Of a stretch of 64,000 nt of DNA, positions 1 through 10,635 are shown piece by piece (position 1 is the stretch's first letter; each line of letters starts with the position of its first letter). The position numbers and the translations under genes were made by a program. The stretch comes from Chrysomallon squamiferum. Taxonomy: Eukaryota; Mollusca; Gastropoda; Neomphalida; Peltospiridae. The notes below the pieces were generated by a model. That model ran no database searches, was not told the origin of the DNA, and was given only the letters and a program-made list of their open reading frames with translations. Where the stretch lies: positions 41,501,474 to 41,565,473 of the forward strand of contig CM022670.1 of assembly GCA_012295275.1 (NCBI GenBank), given 5' to 3'.

Positions 1-239
1 TTGTCAGATAGTAATTGAGTTTGGAAAGTTTTAAAAAAGTAAAATGAAGAGTGGTAAACATAGGAGAAAGATTATCAAAACTGTGAGAATTATATAAATA
101 GATGTTAGAATTGTAGTGAGATATTAGAGAAATAAAATAGCGAGGATAGATAAAGAATTAGAGAGACACAGAATAAGGGGTGGGAATGACAGAAATAAAA
201 AGGGTGTCAATGACAAAAGTGTGAATGAGAGTTAGAGAA
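1..239. other. Upstream AT/purine-rich flank, no gene
   Basis: Purine-rich, AT-rich single-copy-looking DNA. No open reading frame of note, no splice-flanked coding segment and no recognisable RNA gene on either strand. Confidence 0.6.
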
Positions 240-303
240 GGGGTGGGAGTGAAGGGGTGGCAGAGAAAGGGTGGGAGTGGTGGGGTGGGAATGAAGGGGT
301 GGG
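240..303 (+). repeat. G-rich degenerate tandem repeat with G-quadruplex potential
   Basis: Degenerate repeats built around GGGGTGGGARTGA. About nine runs of three or four G lie within about 64 bases on the + strand, separated by short loops, which meets the usual G-quadruplex pattern. It lies about 130-300 bases upstream of a promoter-like patch. Seen directly; any folding or regulatory role is inference. Confidence 0.6.
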
Positions 304-424
304 AATGATAGAACGAGAGAATCAATCTGGCAGCTGACAGTTCTGTGTATAAACATGATCATCATTTTAGCAGGATTTATAATGAAATTTACTCTCAGAT
401 AAAGCAACAAGATTTGAGTGTCGA

Positions 425-620
425 TAAAGTGTCAACAGTGACATGCCTGATCGTGACGTGCGCTGCAACTCACCACCATCTCTTATTGATTGGCCGACAG
501 CGGCGTGCACACAACTACAACCAAGTCGCAATGCAAATTATGACGTGTGATTTATCTGAATAATTATGGTTCAGAAACGGTGCAGCCAAACTGAAATCAG
601 TCTGCTGAAAGCTGCTCAGT
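425..620 (+). promoter_or_regulatory. Candidate promoter region of the zinc-finger gene
   Basis: This short patch is richer in CpG than its surroundings (around 432-515). It contains an inverted CCAAT box (ATTGGCC near 488), a perfect octamer ATGCAAAT near 531 and an ACGTG core just after it. It is the only CpG-containing, motif-bearing patch between the window edge and the zinc-finger gene, so it is the best candidate for that gene's promoter. No TATA box is clear. Start-site data would be needed to confirm it. Confidence 0.3.
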
Positions 621-1285
621 CCGCATTAGTTTGAGAAATTATATTCAAGAAAATGTCAATCCCTGTCTCAATATTTCTGCAAAACAATTTGAAGAGTGCT
701 GAGCTATAATTTGCATTTAAATGGGTTTCTTCCCACAGGTCGAGTTTCAGACTGCACGATCTATTTAGGAAAATCTCATTTTGTAGAAAGTATCACTCCA
801 AATGAATGGGTAGTCAGAATGTGGATTGATATTATTGTACTTTTCAATCACCTCATTACTGACTTGAAAATTAACCATAAATTGCATTTACATGCTTCTA
901 TAGGGAATATTAATACCTAGATAATGAATGTCCATCTTAAATTTCTGGCAGCAGCTTCCAATGAAGCTGTCTTTCTGTCTGTGTGAGGGTTACCTAATAA
1001 AATAATTTTGATACACATGACATGTTGTGTATTTATTTTTTCATATCAATATTAGATAGTATGTTGTTTTGTTTTTCTTTGTAGTTTATTACAGTGTGAT
1101 AACTGTACAATACACATTTCATACTTGTAAGACTTCTGTTTGCTTTCTCCAAATGTGTGTATAAAAGTGCACACACTTTAACAAATTTTCATTTATTATT
1201 ATTATTATTATATTAAATTACGTTTTATTTGACAGTAGTCTGTAGTTTTTCTATTCTAACTTGGGTATGTTTTGTGTATTTTCAG
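621..1285. other. Non-coding stretch upstream of the zinc-finger gene
   Basis: AT-rich DNA without a recognised gene. A 74-codon open frame at 696-920 gives no recognisable protein and has no supporting context. A short (ATT)n run lies near 1195-1212. The end of the stretch (1275-1285) is pyrimidine-rich and finishes in TTTTCAG, a good 3' splice site. This suggests that an intron separates an upstream non-coding exon from the segment that follows. Confidence 0.45.
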
Positions 1286-1386
1286 CATGGATGGCCAAGT
1301 CGCTGTTTGTGGATTTGCTAACTGTTACCTGAGAAGTACAACTCCACCACTGTATCACTGAAAGATGTCCACAAACTTGAAAACCA
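1286..1386 (+). other. Possible 5' untranslated exon with two upstream ORFs
   Basis: The segment is bounded by a 3' splice site (TTTTCAG, ending 1285) and a good 5' splice site (CA|GTAAGA at 1387). A second acceptor, the first AG after a pyrimidine tract at 1449-1460, ends at 1492, just before the zinc-finger start. Inside are two short upstream ORFs: ATG at 1287 to TGA at 1361 (24 codons), and ATG at 1365, which in unspliced RNA would end within 60 bases. Neither frame joins the main protein after the proposed splice. Exon status is inferred from splice signals only. Confidence 0.3.
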
Positions 1387-1513
1387 GTAAGAAACACAAA
1401 ACTGACTACATTTGACTGTCAGGGAAAGGTGATTTTTTTAAATAAAAATTTCTTTTCTCCAAATTTGTGTGTTAAAACCTAAAAAAAAAAAGACTGAACA
1501 TTTTGGAGTTACC

Positions 1514-4500
1514 ATGATTACAACAAGCCGTCGAAAGCAGACAAAACCTATACGGGTTTACGAGGACTATGGACCCTTGGTTCCAAACCCGCCAGCAGCA
1601 GAACAGTTTTCTTATTCCAATGGCAGCAGTGCCTGTCAAGAGGAGGTGGGTCAGCAGGAAGATGAGGACCTACCCATGGATCTGCACATCTCCATCATCT
1701 CCTGCAGCAAGTGTCCCGAAACATTCCCCACCCAGGACGACCTGGCTCGCCACATGTCTTCTGTCCACACACAGCCGAAAGAGTCGGAGAAACCAAAAGA
1801 TGATGACAAAGGATATCCTACAGCATATCACCGTCTGGGCAGAGAGTTCCAACAGGAAAACAAGTTCCTCAACGGAAACGAGGAGCAGACTGCCCCTGCA
1901 GGAGACACGCCCGCCGACTCCCACCACCCAGACTGCAAAGAACTGCTTGGTGAGCCAGTGAACAAGTTGGACGGGAGCCGCATTTTTCATCAGGATGCTT
2001 TCTGTGAGCTGTGCGAGCGTGAGTTCTGTAACAAGTATTTTCTCAAAACTCACAAAGCCAACAAACATGGGATATATGAGAATTCCACTTCTCCATTCAG
2101 CATGAATTCAACATCTGGATCATCCCCCTTGAGTATGGTGATGCCCCAAGATGTTACAATGCAGTTGCCAATTTCCCTGAAAATAGAGCAGCCACAGTCA
2201 AAACCATTACAAACATTTCCAAAAACTGAACCTAAACTTTCAACCACAGTCAAACTGGAGGCAACAAAACCTGAAGTCCCTATTCAAAAGCCTCCAACAG
2301 AGGTGAAGAAAGAACCAGTTCTGAACAAACACACAACCATCAATGTCTCTGCTCCAGCTGTTGTCACTAGCAGCAGCAGCATCAGCATCAGTAACAACAT
2401 CAACATCAACAACAATAATAATAACAGCAGCAGCAGCAGCATTAGTATCAACAACAACAACAATAACAATAACAACAACAACAACAGTAGTAGTGGTACA
2501 TCTGTACCAAGACTGGATATGGAAGATTATTGTGAAATATGTCAAAAGCATTTCTGCAACAAATACTACCTCAAGAAGCATAAGCAAGATGTCCATGGTA
2601 TTGTGCCTGAAAACCCAACCACACCACAGTCTGGCAAACGTCGACACATACCCTCCTCCATCTCATCTCTTGACAACCAGCCACCAATGATTGTGTCCAC
2701 ATCATCACAGATGATCTTACCTCCTCCAATGGTAAACATGGGTCTGCCAAATATGCCTCTAAACATGCCTGGAGTCATGGTCCTCAACCCATTCATGCCT
2801 CCTGTTGCCATCATTCCTGCACAAACCCTTGTTCCTCAGCAACAAATTCACAGCCAACCCCCAACCATCATTTCCCAGCCACTGCCTATTAGTTCTGAAA
2901 GTCCAATGCCTTGTAGTACCGCAGCCTCTGTTATAACCACTACAACCTCAATCTCATCACCACATGAGTCCTCCAAAACTGAACAAACATCATCAAAGAT
3001 GTTGCCTTCGGTTGCCAATGATGCCCTGCGTGGAATTGGTGTCCTTAATGCAGAAGCATACTGTGAACTCTGTCGTAAAGAATTCTGTAACAAATATTTC
3101 TTGAAAGTTCACAGAGCAAACAAACATGGAATATTCAGCGATGACTTGTCATTACCATTTGGAATGTCTTACGAAGGTCTTGATGCCTCTATGCTGGGTG
3201 GCATCAAGTTCCCACTTGACATGAAGATGGAGGCTGGTTCTCAATCCAGCCCAAATACAGTATCAAATTCTGACTCACCAGTGACATTCTGCAATCTCTG
3301 CAATACCGAATTTTCCAGTAAATACTCATACAAAATTCACAGGATGAATGTTCATGGGATGCTGAATGAGAGTCTGTTTGATGGTTCACTGCCTGATGGA
3401 TCAGACATCCCCATGTCAGCCACAGATCTCAGCAGCTCGGAGGGATTGTTGAAAGTTGCAGCAGAGGCTCACATGGCAGAACTGAAGGAAGCAGGCAGTG
3501 TGACTAGCAGCGCGGGAGACTCTAATGCTACAACCATATTTGGAAACATGATAGCAGCAAAACTGGCTGACAGAGTCATTTGTGATGTGTGCAATAAAGA
3601 ACTGACTAACAAGTATTTTCTTAAAGCCCACAAGCTCAGGGTGCATGGCATTGACTTGAGTCCTCAGGAGAAGGCTGCTGAAGCAGCTGCAGCTGCAGCT
3701 TTTTCCAGTGGAAAGCAGACACCCATTTCCTCATCAGGAATGAAGCTTCCTATCCCAAATCCAAAAGACCAAAGAGACTTGTCAATCATCACTGCAGAGA
3801 TGATCACCCAGGACATCCTGCAGAGATCTCAGACTCTGAACCTCAGTAAGAAGCAGCACGAGCTGAGTCACCTCACTCCAGAGTCGTCAACAGAGAAGCC
3901 ATCCAGTGACGAATTGGTGAAGCTGGGAATTGATCCTGAAGCATACTGTGAGATATGTAAAAAGGAATTCTGTAGTAAATACTTCCTGCGCACTCATAAG
4001 CTGAACATTCATGGTATTCGCACTGAGAACTGTGAACCTACCACTAAAGTCAGTACACCATTCAGCAGTGCTCCAAAGAACATTCTGCCAAAGTGTTCAT
4101 TAGCAGGGAGTGTTAGTGCCCCAAGCACAATGAACAACTTAACAAGCAGCTTTCACAACTCTCTGCTGAACAGCAGTCTGTTCAGCATGGCAGGATTCAA
4201 TCCTTTTGGTGGACATGGGCCAATGCCAGGGTTTCCTGCACTTCCTGGTTTCCCAGGAATGCCAAGTTTACCAGGACTTAACTTGACTTCAAGTCTCTTT
4301 GGGAACTGCAGCATCAACAGCCACAATAACAGCCACAATAACAACAACAACAACAAGATAAAGGATCATTTCAAGGAAAATCATATCAGTATCAGTAAAG
4401 AGTCTTCTGGCAAGAGTTCCAGTAAGGATGGTCCCCTGACCAGTTCGTCTGCGAGCTCTGCTCCTATCACAGCCACTAATCTGACAGCTACTAATCTAAC

Positions 4501-5941
4501 CATTGGTTCAGTCACTAGTCCTGCCACAGCTGGCACCAATGGTTCAAACAGTAGCAGCAAAAGCAAAGAAGGGTTTGAACGTCATACCTGGAGATGGAAG
4601 GAGCCAGCCAACTCCTCCAGGGTGTCCTGTGAGATCTGCAACAAGGAGCTGTGTAACAAGTACTTTCTGAGAACTCACAAACTCAACAAACACGGAATCA
4701 TCCCCAGCGTTGGCAGCAACTCTCCGGCTCCCTCAGATTCAGAGACTGCCAGCAACGCATCGTCTAGTGAGAAACCTGATATTGGCAGCCAAGAGAAGAA
4801 CGGGCAGACTCCATCTCACACTCCAAAGCAAGACCACTCGCCACTGCCCTCACCAGACAAACCAGATAAACCTTCCAGTTTGTTTAAACCAACCCAGCTG
4901 TTCAAATTCAAAACCGATGACGACATTCTCAGTAATCGCAGCTACAACAGCTTTGCTGAGATCTGCAACATCTGTGACCGGAGATTCAAAAATGACCACT
5001 GGCTAAAGGCACATATTGTCAAGGACCATGGAGGCTGGCCCATGATGGACATGTACAAATTTGGATCCTCCACCCCACCCATTGACACATCTTCCATCCT
5101 AGGAGTCCCTGACCCAAAAACCTGTCAGGTGTGTGGTCTTCAGTTTCCCAGTGAACTGTCCATGCAGCTTCACCTCATCCAGGAGCATAATGCCCAGGTG
5201 ACTCTGAAGGAGGATGGAGATATGTCTGGTAGTGGTGATGAATCAATGGTGACAGATTTCAACTATGGACTTGGATTTAAAAAACGGGTATCTAGGACAG
5301 ACAAGCTGAAGATGTACGTATGTCTGTTCTGTGACTTCAAGACTAAGTGGATCTCCAACCTTTATGATCATGAAGAGACTGTGCATAATGTATATAATAA
5401 AAGTTCTAAGTTGTGTCCTAAGTCATTCCCTAGTAAACTTGAAGTGCTGAACCGTCATGGAGACAAACCTCTTGATACCTCAGGGAGTAGTAGGAAGGTG
5501 AGGCCAAACCGAAGATTTCGCTGCGTCATTTGTGCTGAGAGGTTCCCGTCACGAGCTGTCTGCAACAAGCACCTGAGACAGGTACACATTCGAAGTCTCA
5601 AAGACTTCAGTCCTCCAGTGAAGTCCAAGCTGTTCTGTTCTCAGTGCAAGTTCACCACATCGTATCCGCGACTGCTGCAGCATCACATGGGTCGACACCA
5701 CGACAGGAGACGGCTGAAGAACCTCAACGAGACGGATACGTGTGATGACAGTGAGACAATAGTCAGCAGGAAGGAGGCTGTGGTCAACAACGTTGACGAT
5801 GCCCCTGTCATCCAGAGTTTCAATCTGGATGTGAAAATGCCTGACAGTATTTTCTTGCCAGCAGTGGCCAGGATGCCAGTTCGTGAAAAGGTGGACAAGG
5901 TGATGGCTGTAACCTTCGTATTAACACCTGTTAACCCTTAA
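1514..5941 (+). CDS. Large multi-C2H2 zinc-finger protein (1,475 aa), intronless coding region
   Basis: Probable nuclear regulator; I do not recognise the orthologue. The start is ATG 1514 (context ACCATGA), because the longer open frame upstream has only a GTG and is closed by TAA at 1439-1441. I count 13 C2H2 fingers, first Cys to last His at residues 64-85, 164-185, 340-361, 517-538, 593-614, 690-711, 812-833, 1039-1060, 1151-1172, 1204-1225, 1270-1291, 1337-1358 and 1375-1396. A degenerate finger at about 1301 lacks its second Cys. Fingers 2-8 (residues 164-1060) share a special form: C-E-x-C-x-K-E-F-C-N-K-Y-F-L, then T-H-K-x-N-x-H-G-I. Unlike classical tandem arrays they are separated by linkers of about 50-200 residues rich in Ser, Thr, Pro, Asn and Gln. 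Residues about 288-330 are an Asn/Ser tract. All 4.4 kb lies in one exon. A possible splice donor (AAG|GTGATG near 5900) could give another C-terminus. The fingers imply nucleic-acid or protein binding; the targets are unknown. Confidence 0.92.
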   Translation: MITTSRRKQTKPIRVYEDYGPLVPNPPAAEQFSYSNGSSACQEEVGQQEDEDLPMDLHISIISCSKCPETFPTQDDLARHMSSVHTQPKESEKPKDDDKGYPTAYHRLGREFQQENKFLNGNEEQTAPAGDTPADSHHPDCKELLGEPVNKLDGSRIFHQDAFCELCEREFCNKYFLKTHKANKHGIYENSTSPFSMNSTSGSSPLSMVMPQDVTMQLPISLKIEQPQSKPLQTFPKTEPKLSTTVKLEATKPEVPIQKPPTEVKKEPVLNKHTTINVSAPAVVTSSSSISISNNININNNNNNSSSSSISINNNNNNNNNNNNSSSGTSVPRLDMEDYCEICQKHFCNKYYLKKHKQDVHGIVPENPTTPQSGKRRHIPSSISSLDNQPPMIVSTSSQMILPPPMVNMGLPNMPLNMPGVMVLNPFMPPVAIIPAQTLVPQQQIHSQPPTIISQPLPISSESPMPCSTAASVITTTTSISSPHESSKTEQTSSKMLPSVANDALRGIGVLNAEAYCELCRKEFCNKYFLKVHRANKHGIFSDDLSLPFGMSYEGLDASMLGGIKFPLDMKMEAGSQSSPNTVSNSDSPVTFCNLCNTEFSSKYSYKIHRMNVHGMLNESLFDGSLPDGSDIPMSATDLSSSEGLLKVAAEAHMAELKEAGSVTSSAGDSNATTIFGNMIAAKLADRVICDVCNKELTNKYFLKAHKLRVHGIDLSPQEKAAEAAAAAAFSSGKQTPISSSGMKLPIPNPKDQRDLSIITAEMITQDILQRSQTLNLSKKQHELSHLTPESSTEKPSSDELVKLGIDPEAYCEICKKEFCSKYFLRTHKLNIHGIRTENCEPTTKVSTPFSSAPKNILPKCSLAGSVSAPSTMNNLTSSFHNSLLNSSLFSMAGFNPFGGHGPMPGFPALPGFPGMPSLPGLNLTSSLFGNCSINSHNNSHNNNNNNKIKDHFKENHISISKESSGKSSSKDGPLTSSSASSAPITATNLTATNLTIGSVTSPATAGTNGSNSSSKSKEGFERHTWRWKEPANSSRVSCEICNKELCNKYFLRTHKLNKHGIIPSVGSNSPAPSDSETASNASSSEKPDIGSQEKNGQTPSHTPKQDHSPLPSPDKPDKPSSLFKPTQLFKFKTDDDILSNRSYNSFAEICNICDRRFKNDHWLKAHIVKDHGGWPMMDMYKFGSSTPPIDTSSILGVPDPKTCQVCGLQFPSELSMQLHLIQEHNAQVTLKEDGDMSGSGDESMVTDFNYGLGFKKRVSRTDKLKMYVCLFCDFKTKWISNLYDHEETVHNVYNKSSKLCPKSFPSKLEVLNRHGDKPLDTSGSSRKVRPNRRFRCVICAERFPSRAVCNKHLRQVHIRSLKDFSPPVKSKLFCSQCKFTTSYPRLLQHHMGRHHDRRRLKNLNETDTCDDSETIVSRKEAVVNNVDDAPVIQSFNLDVKMPDSIFLPAVARMPVREKVDKVMAVTFVLTPVNP
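2370..2500 (+). repeat. Coding trinucleotide repeat (Asn/Ser tract)
   Basis: AAC/AAT and AGC/AGT codons are repeated in frame inside the zinc-finger gene and give runs of Ser and Asn (residues about 288-330). Synonymous codons are mixed, so the tract is not a pure microsatellite. This suggests that the amino-acid composition is tolerated or kept. A second, shorter Asn run is encoded near 4318-4355. Confidence 0.85.
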
Positions 5942-6418
5942 ACTGCTATCTGCATGCAGCCTTCACTCTTCAGTGAACTTGTTCGCATACCTCAGGAATA
6001 ATTTTTTTTTTGTGTGATGTTTAGGTCCACAATCTCTGTGAGTGCAATTATTAAGTTAATTTTCTTTTTCTTTTTTTTTTTCTTCTTCTTCTTTTTTTTT
6101 TTTTTTTATATTTTTTCTTTTCCCTTTTTATTTATTTATTTATTTTTTTTAATTAAAAAAAGAATCATTTAACATTGTGATTGACTTCCAAAAAAAGCAA
6201 CAAGCATGTGTGTCAGTGTGATTTGTGTGTTCCATTTTATATATAAAATTATATATATATATATATATATATTGTGTGTACAACTATTTTAACAAATTGA
6301 AGAAAAAAAACCTGAGATTCTTTGTGTGAAGGCAGCATATATTCTCCCAGCTGAAAGTACATCATTTATTTCTTGATAATCTGAACATCTGCTTGTTGAG
6401 ATGATGTACAACACGATG

Positions 6419-6473
6419 AATAAATAAGTGATCTACTTTCACTTTCTGTTTGAATCTCAGTATTACAAATAAA
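6419..6473 (+). terminator. Candidate proximal poly(A) signals of the zinc-finger gene
   Basis: Two AATAAA hexamers (6419-6424 and 6468-6473) lie about 480-530 bases after the stop codon and are followed by T/GT-rich sequence. They are the first canonical signals downstream. In DNA this AT-rich many AATAAA motifs occur by chance, so use is unproven. Confidence 0.3.
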
Positions 6474-7198
6474 CACAAAGCATAATAACAATAACAGAGA
6501 AACAAATGTTCGGCTTTATTGTATTGGAAAGCAAACAAATGTTAAAAGAAGGAGAAATCTTGCTCCCTTTTTCCATGTTATTGATTTTAAAAACCCAAAT
6601 AATTTCCATGTTAATTTAAGCAATTTAAAATTCCAGTTTTTACCAGAGACTGGTTGATGACATTGCAATATTGATCTTAGTTTTTGATACATTTTTTTTC
6701 TCAGATATGAAGTGTTGTGACCATATTAACTATTTATTTATTTATTTATTTGCAGTGAAATACTCTTTGTATGTTTATCTATCATCTGAATTTTATTATT
6801 TTTTTTTTTTTTTTTAATTACTGCCATCCTTTTTGCCAGTTTGTGAAAACACAACTTTTAAAAATCATACATGTAGATGAAGACCACCCACTTTTAAAGA
6901 ATGTTTACAATAAGAGGCAAGCAACCCATTAAGTTTGTAAAACCATGTTTAAAATTTATTACTCAGTGTTCTCCGTGTCACCCTGTTGTGTATAAAATAC
7001 TGTAATTAACAATTATTCCAAATTGCTTTCATTTCCATCTGTACTTCCAGAAACCAAAACCAGTCTGTCATTTTTACGTATGAATTTAAAACCAAATGTA
7101 AAGGGAATTTCTAACAGAAACCACTGGCGTTTTGTCATAAACAGTTTTCATACACGTTTTCTACTTTAGATAAAATACTAATCTTTTAATTAATTTTA

Positions 7199-7236
7199 TT
7201 TACTTATTTACTTATTTATTTATTTATTTATCATTA

Positions 7237-7279
<43 letters not shown>

Positions 7280-7280
7280 T
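7199..7280. repeat. (TTTA)n then (ATT)n microsatellites
   Basis: A TTTA-type tetranucleotide run passes into a nearly perfect ATT trinucleotide run to about 7279. Simple-sequence DNA; the open frames crossing it are artefacts. Confidence 0.9.
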
Positions 7281-7567
7281 TTATAGCATACTTACTTTTT
7301 TATTTTAATGTAAGGTCACAAAATTTGAATCAAAATTTTTGCTATTTTGTTTTTACTGTTAATTTTAAATTTGTTTTCCCACATTGTGTAAACAGTGGCA
7401 TATGTTGGATACATGACCTTTGACATTTGAACTTTGATCTTTGTCCAAACATAATGGTTGCCATTGCTTTAGCAAATATTTATTTGCAAAGCAAAAAAGG
7501 AGTATTTAAAAAATATCATAAAAATTTAACAACATTCTATTTATCTAAACTGATAAAAGTACAGTTT

Positions 7568-7568
<1 letters not shown>

Positions 7569-7624
<56 letters not shown>

Positions 7625-7645
7625 GTAATAGTAATAATAATAATT
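7569..7645. repeat. (TAA)n microsatellite
   Basis: About 25 units of TAA with two TAG-type interruptions near the 3' end. Confidence 0.92.
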
Positions 7646-9469
7646 CTTTTTAAAAACTTGTTTTATGCGATGATCTTTTAATAAAGGACATTCTATGAAA
7701 CATTTTTGTCCGTTCATTCTTACGTCCATAGAAATGTCCGTCCATATTATGCAATATTTTCAGACTGATTACTTGCAATGCAAAAGCAATTAGCTACGAG
7801 TCTAGCAAATGAATGATGTTCAAGGTCACTATCAGAGAACTCAGTTCAAAAATATCAAAATATAAAGAAACAAATTATACACATGACAAAAATAATTGTT
7901 TTAATTCATTTCTTTTTATTGTTTTTACCTCATTTTTACAGAGTTTCAAACTTACAAGAAACAAATTTGATTACATTTTGTAAAAAGAAAAGTAAATAAA
8001 TAAATAAATAAATAAATAAAAATAAATAAACATCACACACTAAGTTAAAATGTTAAATTTTTATTTTTTTTATAATTTATTTTTTTAAGTTAAATTTCAT
8101 GAAACTAAAATCAAGGGTGGATCTTGACTTTCAGAAAAGTGGAAAGACTACTTCATTATGAAGTAGATATATTTATATAAATCAAGTTGAAAGAAAAAAA
8201 AAATGTCATGGATCTCTGGGTATTCCAAAAACTGCATACTGATGGCAACCATTTGTTTAAATTCTGAGCTTTATAACTGACAATCAGACATACAGACAGT
8301 TCTGATTTTCTTTCAGATTTAACTGTGTTCACTGGCACCATCTTGTTTTACCCTTGTTTAGAATTTTTTAAATTATTTATTTTTTAATATAAAGAAGTTT
8401 TCTAAATTACACTTGTTCTAAATCCAGCCTTAGACTATTGTCTGATGTTTCTGAGTTTGTCAATTTGTAATTTCATAAAAAACAGATCAGAAACAAATAT
8501 GCTGATAAATTTCTTGAACTGGATGTAATATTATACATAATTTATGTACAAGATTTCAGAATTTTTATTAGAAACATTTGTGTGCTAAACTGGTTCACAG
8601 AATTGATAATAATCTAAGGCTGGTTTTTCAATTAAAATGTGAAAAAATGTTGTATTTATTTTTACATCTGATCCTCCTATGATTAACTTCTTTATTTTCC
8701 TTATTTATTGTTTTTATTAATTTAATTTAATTTTAATTATTTATTTATTAATTTTATTTTATTGTTATTTTTTTTTTTTTCAAATTATTGTTATTGTTTC
8801 TTTTTCAGTTTGTGTTTTTTTTCTTCTTCTTCTTCTTCTTTTTTTTTTTTTTTTTTTTGTATGAATATTAAGAAGTTACTTCATATTAATTATTATTATG
8901 TATATGGCAATATTGTGATCTTTTAATTTATCGTGTGTGTTGAGTGTGTGTGGTTTTTGCCTATCTGGATTGTTAATGTTTTATTTTTTAATTGAAAAAT
9001 CATCCATTACAACTGTATTATATATAATGTATAACTTATAAAATGTAACAGTTTTACTTTTGAGTGATATTTTAATCTCCATTGTAGTTGAGTGCGAGAG
9101 AGAGAAAGAAAGAACGACAGAAAGAAAGAAAGAATTACCCCATATCCTGCCTTTCCCTTGTATGTATTCCTCCACCTGACAGATCCTCATCTCTCTGTCT
9201 TCTTTTTTCTTTTGATTCATTTCCAGTGAGAGTTTTCTCTATGTTGACTACCTATTTTTGATATGCACATTTGCAGCCACACCTTTGCTAGATGAAGTCC
9301 TCACCCTGTCAAAAATTAATTAAGGAGAGTTTTAAAATATATATTATATACACGTAAATACTTCACACTGTATCTTCTGGTACAGTGTGTGCGCGTGAGT
9401 GCATCTGGGCAGTTTAGTTGATAAATAAAAAATGTTTCATTTTGTAGTGAGTGTGTGCATGTAATACCA

Positions 9470-9705
9470 GGAGAAATAATATTTGAAATAACATCAAGGG
9501 ATTTGTGAATTAACATCAGGAGATATGTGAAATAACGCGAAATGTCACGAGATATGCGAAAAAACGTGAGACTTGTAGGTGAAATAACATCTGCAGATGA
9601 TGCATGAAAAAATAACATTGAGACATATGTGAAATAACATCATGAGATAACATAAATAACATCCTAAGATATGTGAAATAACAAAAGGAGATTTGTGAAA
9701 TAACG
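9470..9705. repeat. Diverged minisatellite (GAAATAACATC core)
   Basis: Irregular repeats of GTGAAATAACATC-like units with AGATATGTG spacers, roughly every 20-30 bases. Around ten diverged copies are visible. Old and imperfect, with no coding function. Confidence 0.6.
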
Positions 9706-9894
9706 TCTTTATTCACCCAGTTGTTTCCGGATGTAGTGAGAAATTTTCTTTGTTTTATTTTAGACTTGTTGTCAAGGTTTCCAGATCTTGTTACATTCTG
9801 TTAACTGAAATATCTTTTCTCTTTTTTCTTCTTCTTTTGTTTTCTCTGAAATGTAAAATGATAACACTCCACGGTAAATCATTTTTGATCAGTG

Positions 9895-10140
9895 AACCAA
9901 TACAAAGTTTCGGAAAACTGTGGGAAGTGTCACAAATAATTGTGGAATTGGTCACACATGATTGTGGAATGTGTTGTAGTAAAATGTTAACATGTCACAG
10001 TTAATTGTGGAGTGTGTCACAGACATGTGTGGAATATGTGACAAACAGTTGGAGCATGTCACAGTTAAATGTGGAATGTGTCACAGTAAAATGTGGAACG
10101 TATTTCAGTTAAATATAGAATATGTCATAGTCAAACATGA
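9895..10140. repeat. Diverged minisatellite (TGTCACAGTTAAATGTGGAA core)
   Basis: About nine or ten imperfect copies of a unit of roughly 24 bases with core TGTCACAGTTAAATGTGGAA. They follow the previous minisatellite after a short single-copy gap. Confidence 0.65.
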
Positions 10141-10166
10141 AATTTGTTAGAAAAAAATACAAGAAC

Positions 10167-10168
<2 letters not shown>

Positions 10169-10216
<48 letters not shown>

Positions 10217-10258
10217 CACAATAATAATAATAATAACAACAACAACAACAATAACAAT
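10169..10258. repeat. (TAA)n/(CAA)n microsatellite
   Basis: TAA repeats, a short interruption, more TAA, then CAA repeats. Confidence 0.9.
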
Positions 10259-10505
10259 AGCCAAAAGAATTTCTGTATCTATTTTTGGCAAATAATAGGA
10301 GTGTTATAGATTGTTATTGTGTTTTGAATCTGACACACACTCAATAAAATCAGTGTATTTAACACAGATTAAATATTTGTGTGACAGACAAAGGCAGTCT
10401 GTTGGACAAATAAATAATGTTATAACAGATGTTGTGAAACTGGATAAAATATTTTATAATAATATTGATAATCACAATCCTGTTCTGTTGCCACTAACAG
10501 AAATT

Positions 10506-10532
10506 TAATAATAATAATATAATAATAATGAC

Positions 10533-10578
<46 letters not shown>

Positions 10579-10635
10579 CAGTAATAACAACAAATACAAC
10601 AGTAATAATAATAATAGGAATAGGAATAACAAACT
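10506..10635. repeat. (ATA)n compound microsatellite
   Basis: Long ATA run to about 10577 followed by degenerate ATA/ACA units. Confidence 0.9.

Noticed and set aside
1469-1513. Longer zinc-finger open frame starting at 1469
   Set aside because: The codon is GTG, not ATG, and lies next to an A-rich run that looks like an intron end. ATG 1514 has a good context, so the start was moved there.
2240-2647. Minus-strand frame of 135 codons
   Set aside because: Opposite-strand shadow of the Asn/Ser tract in the zinc-finger gene.
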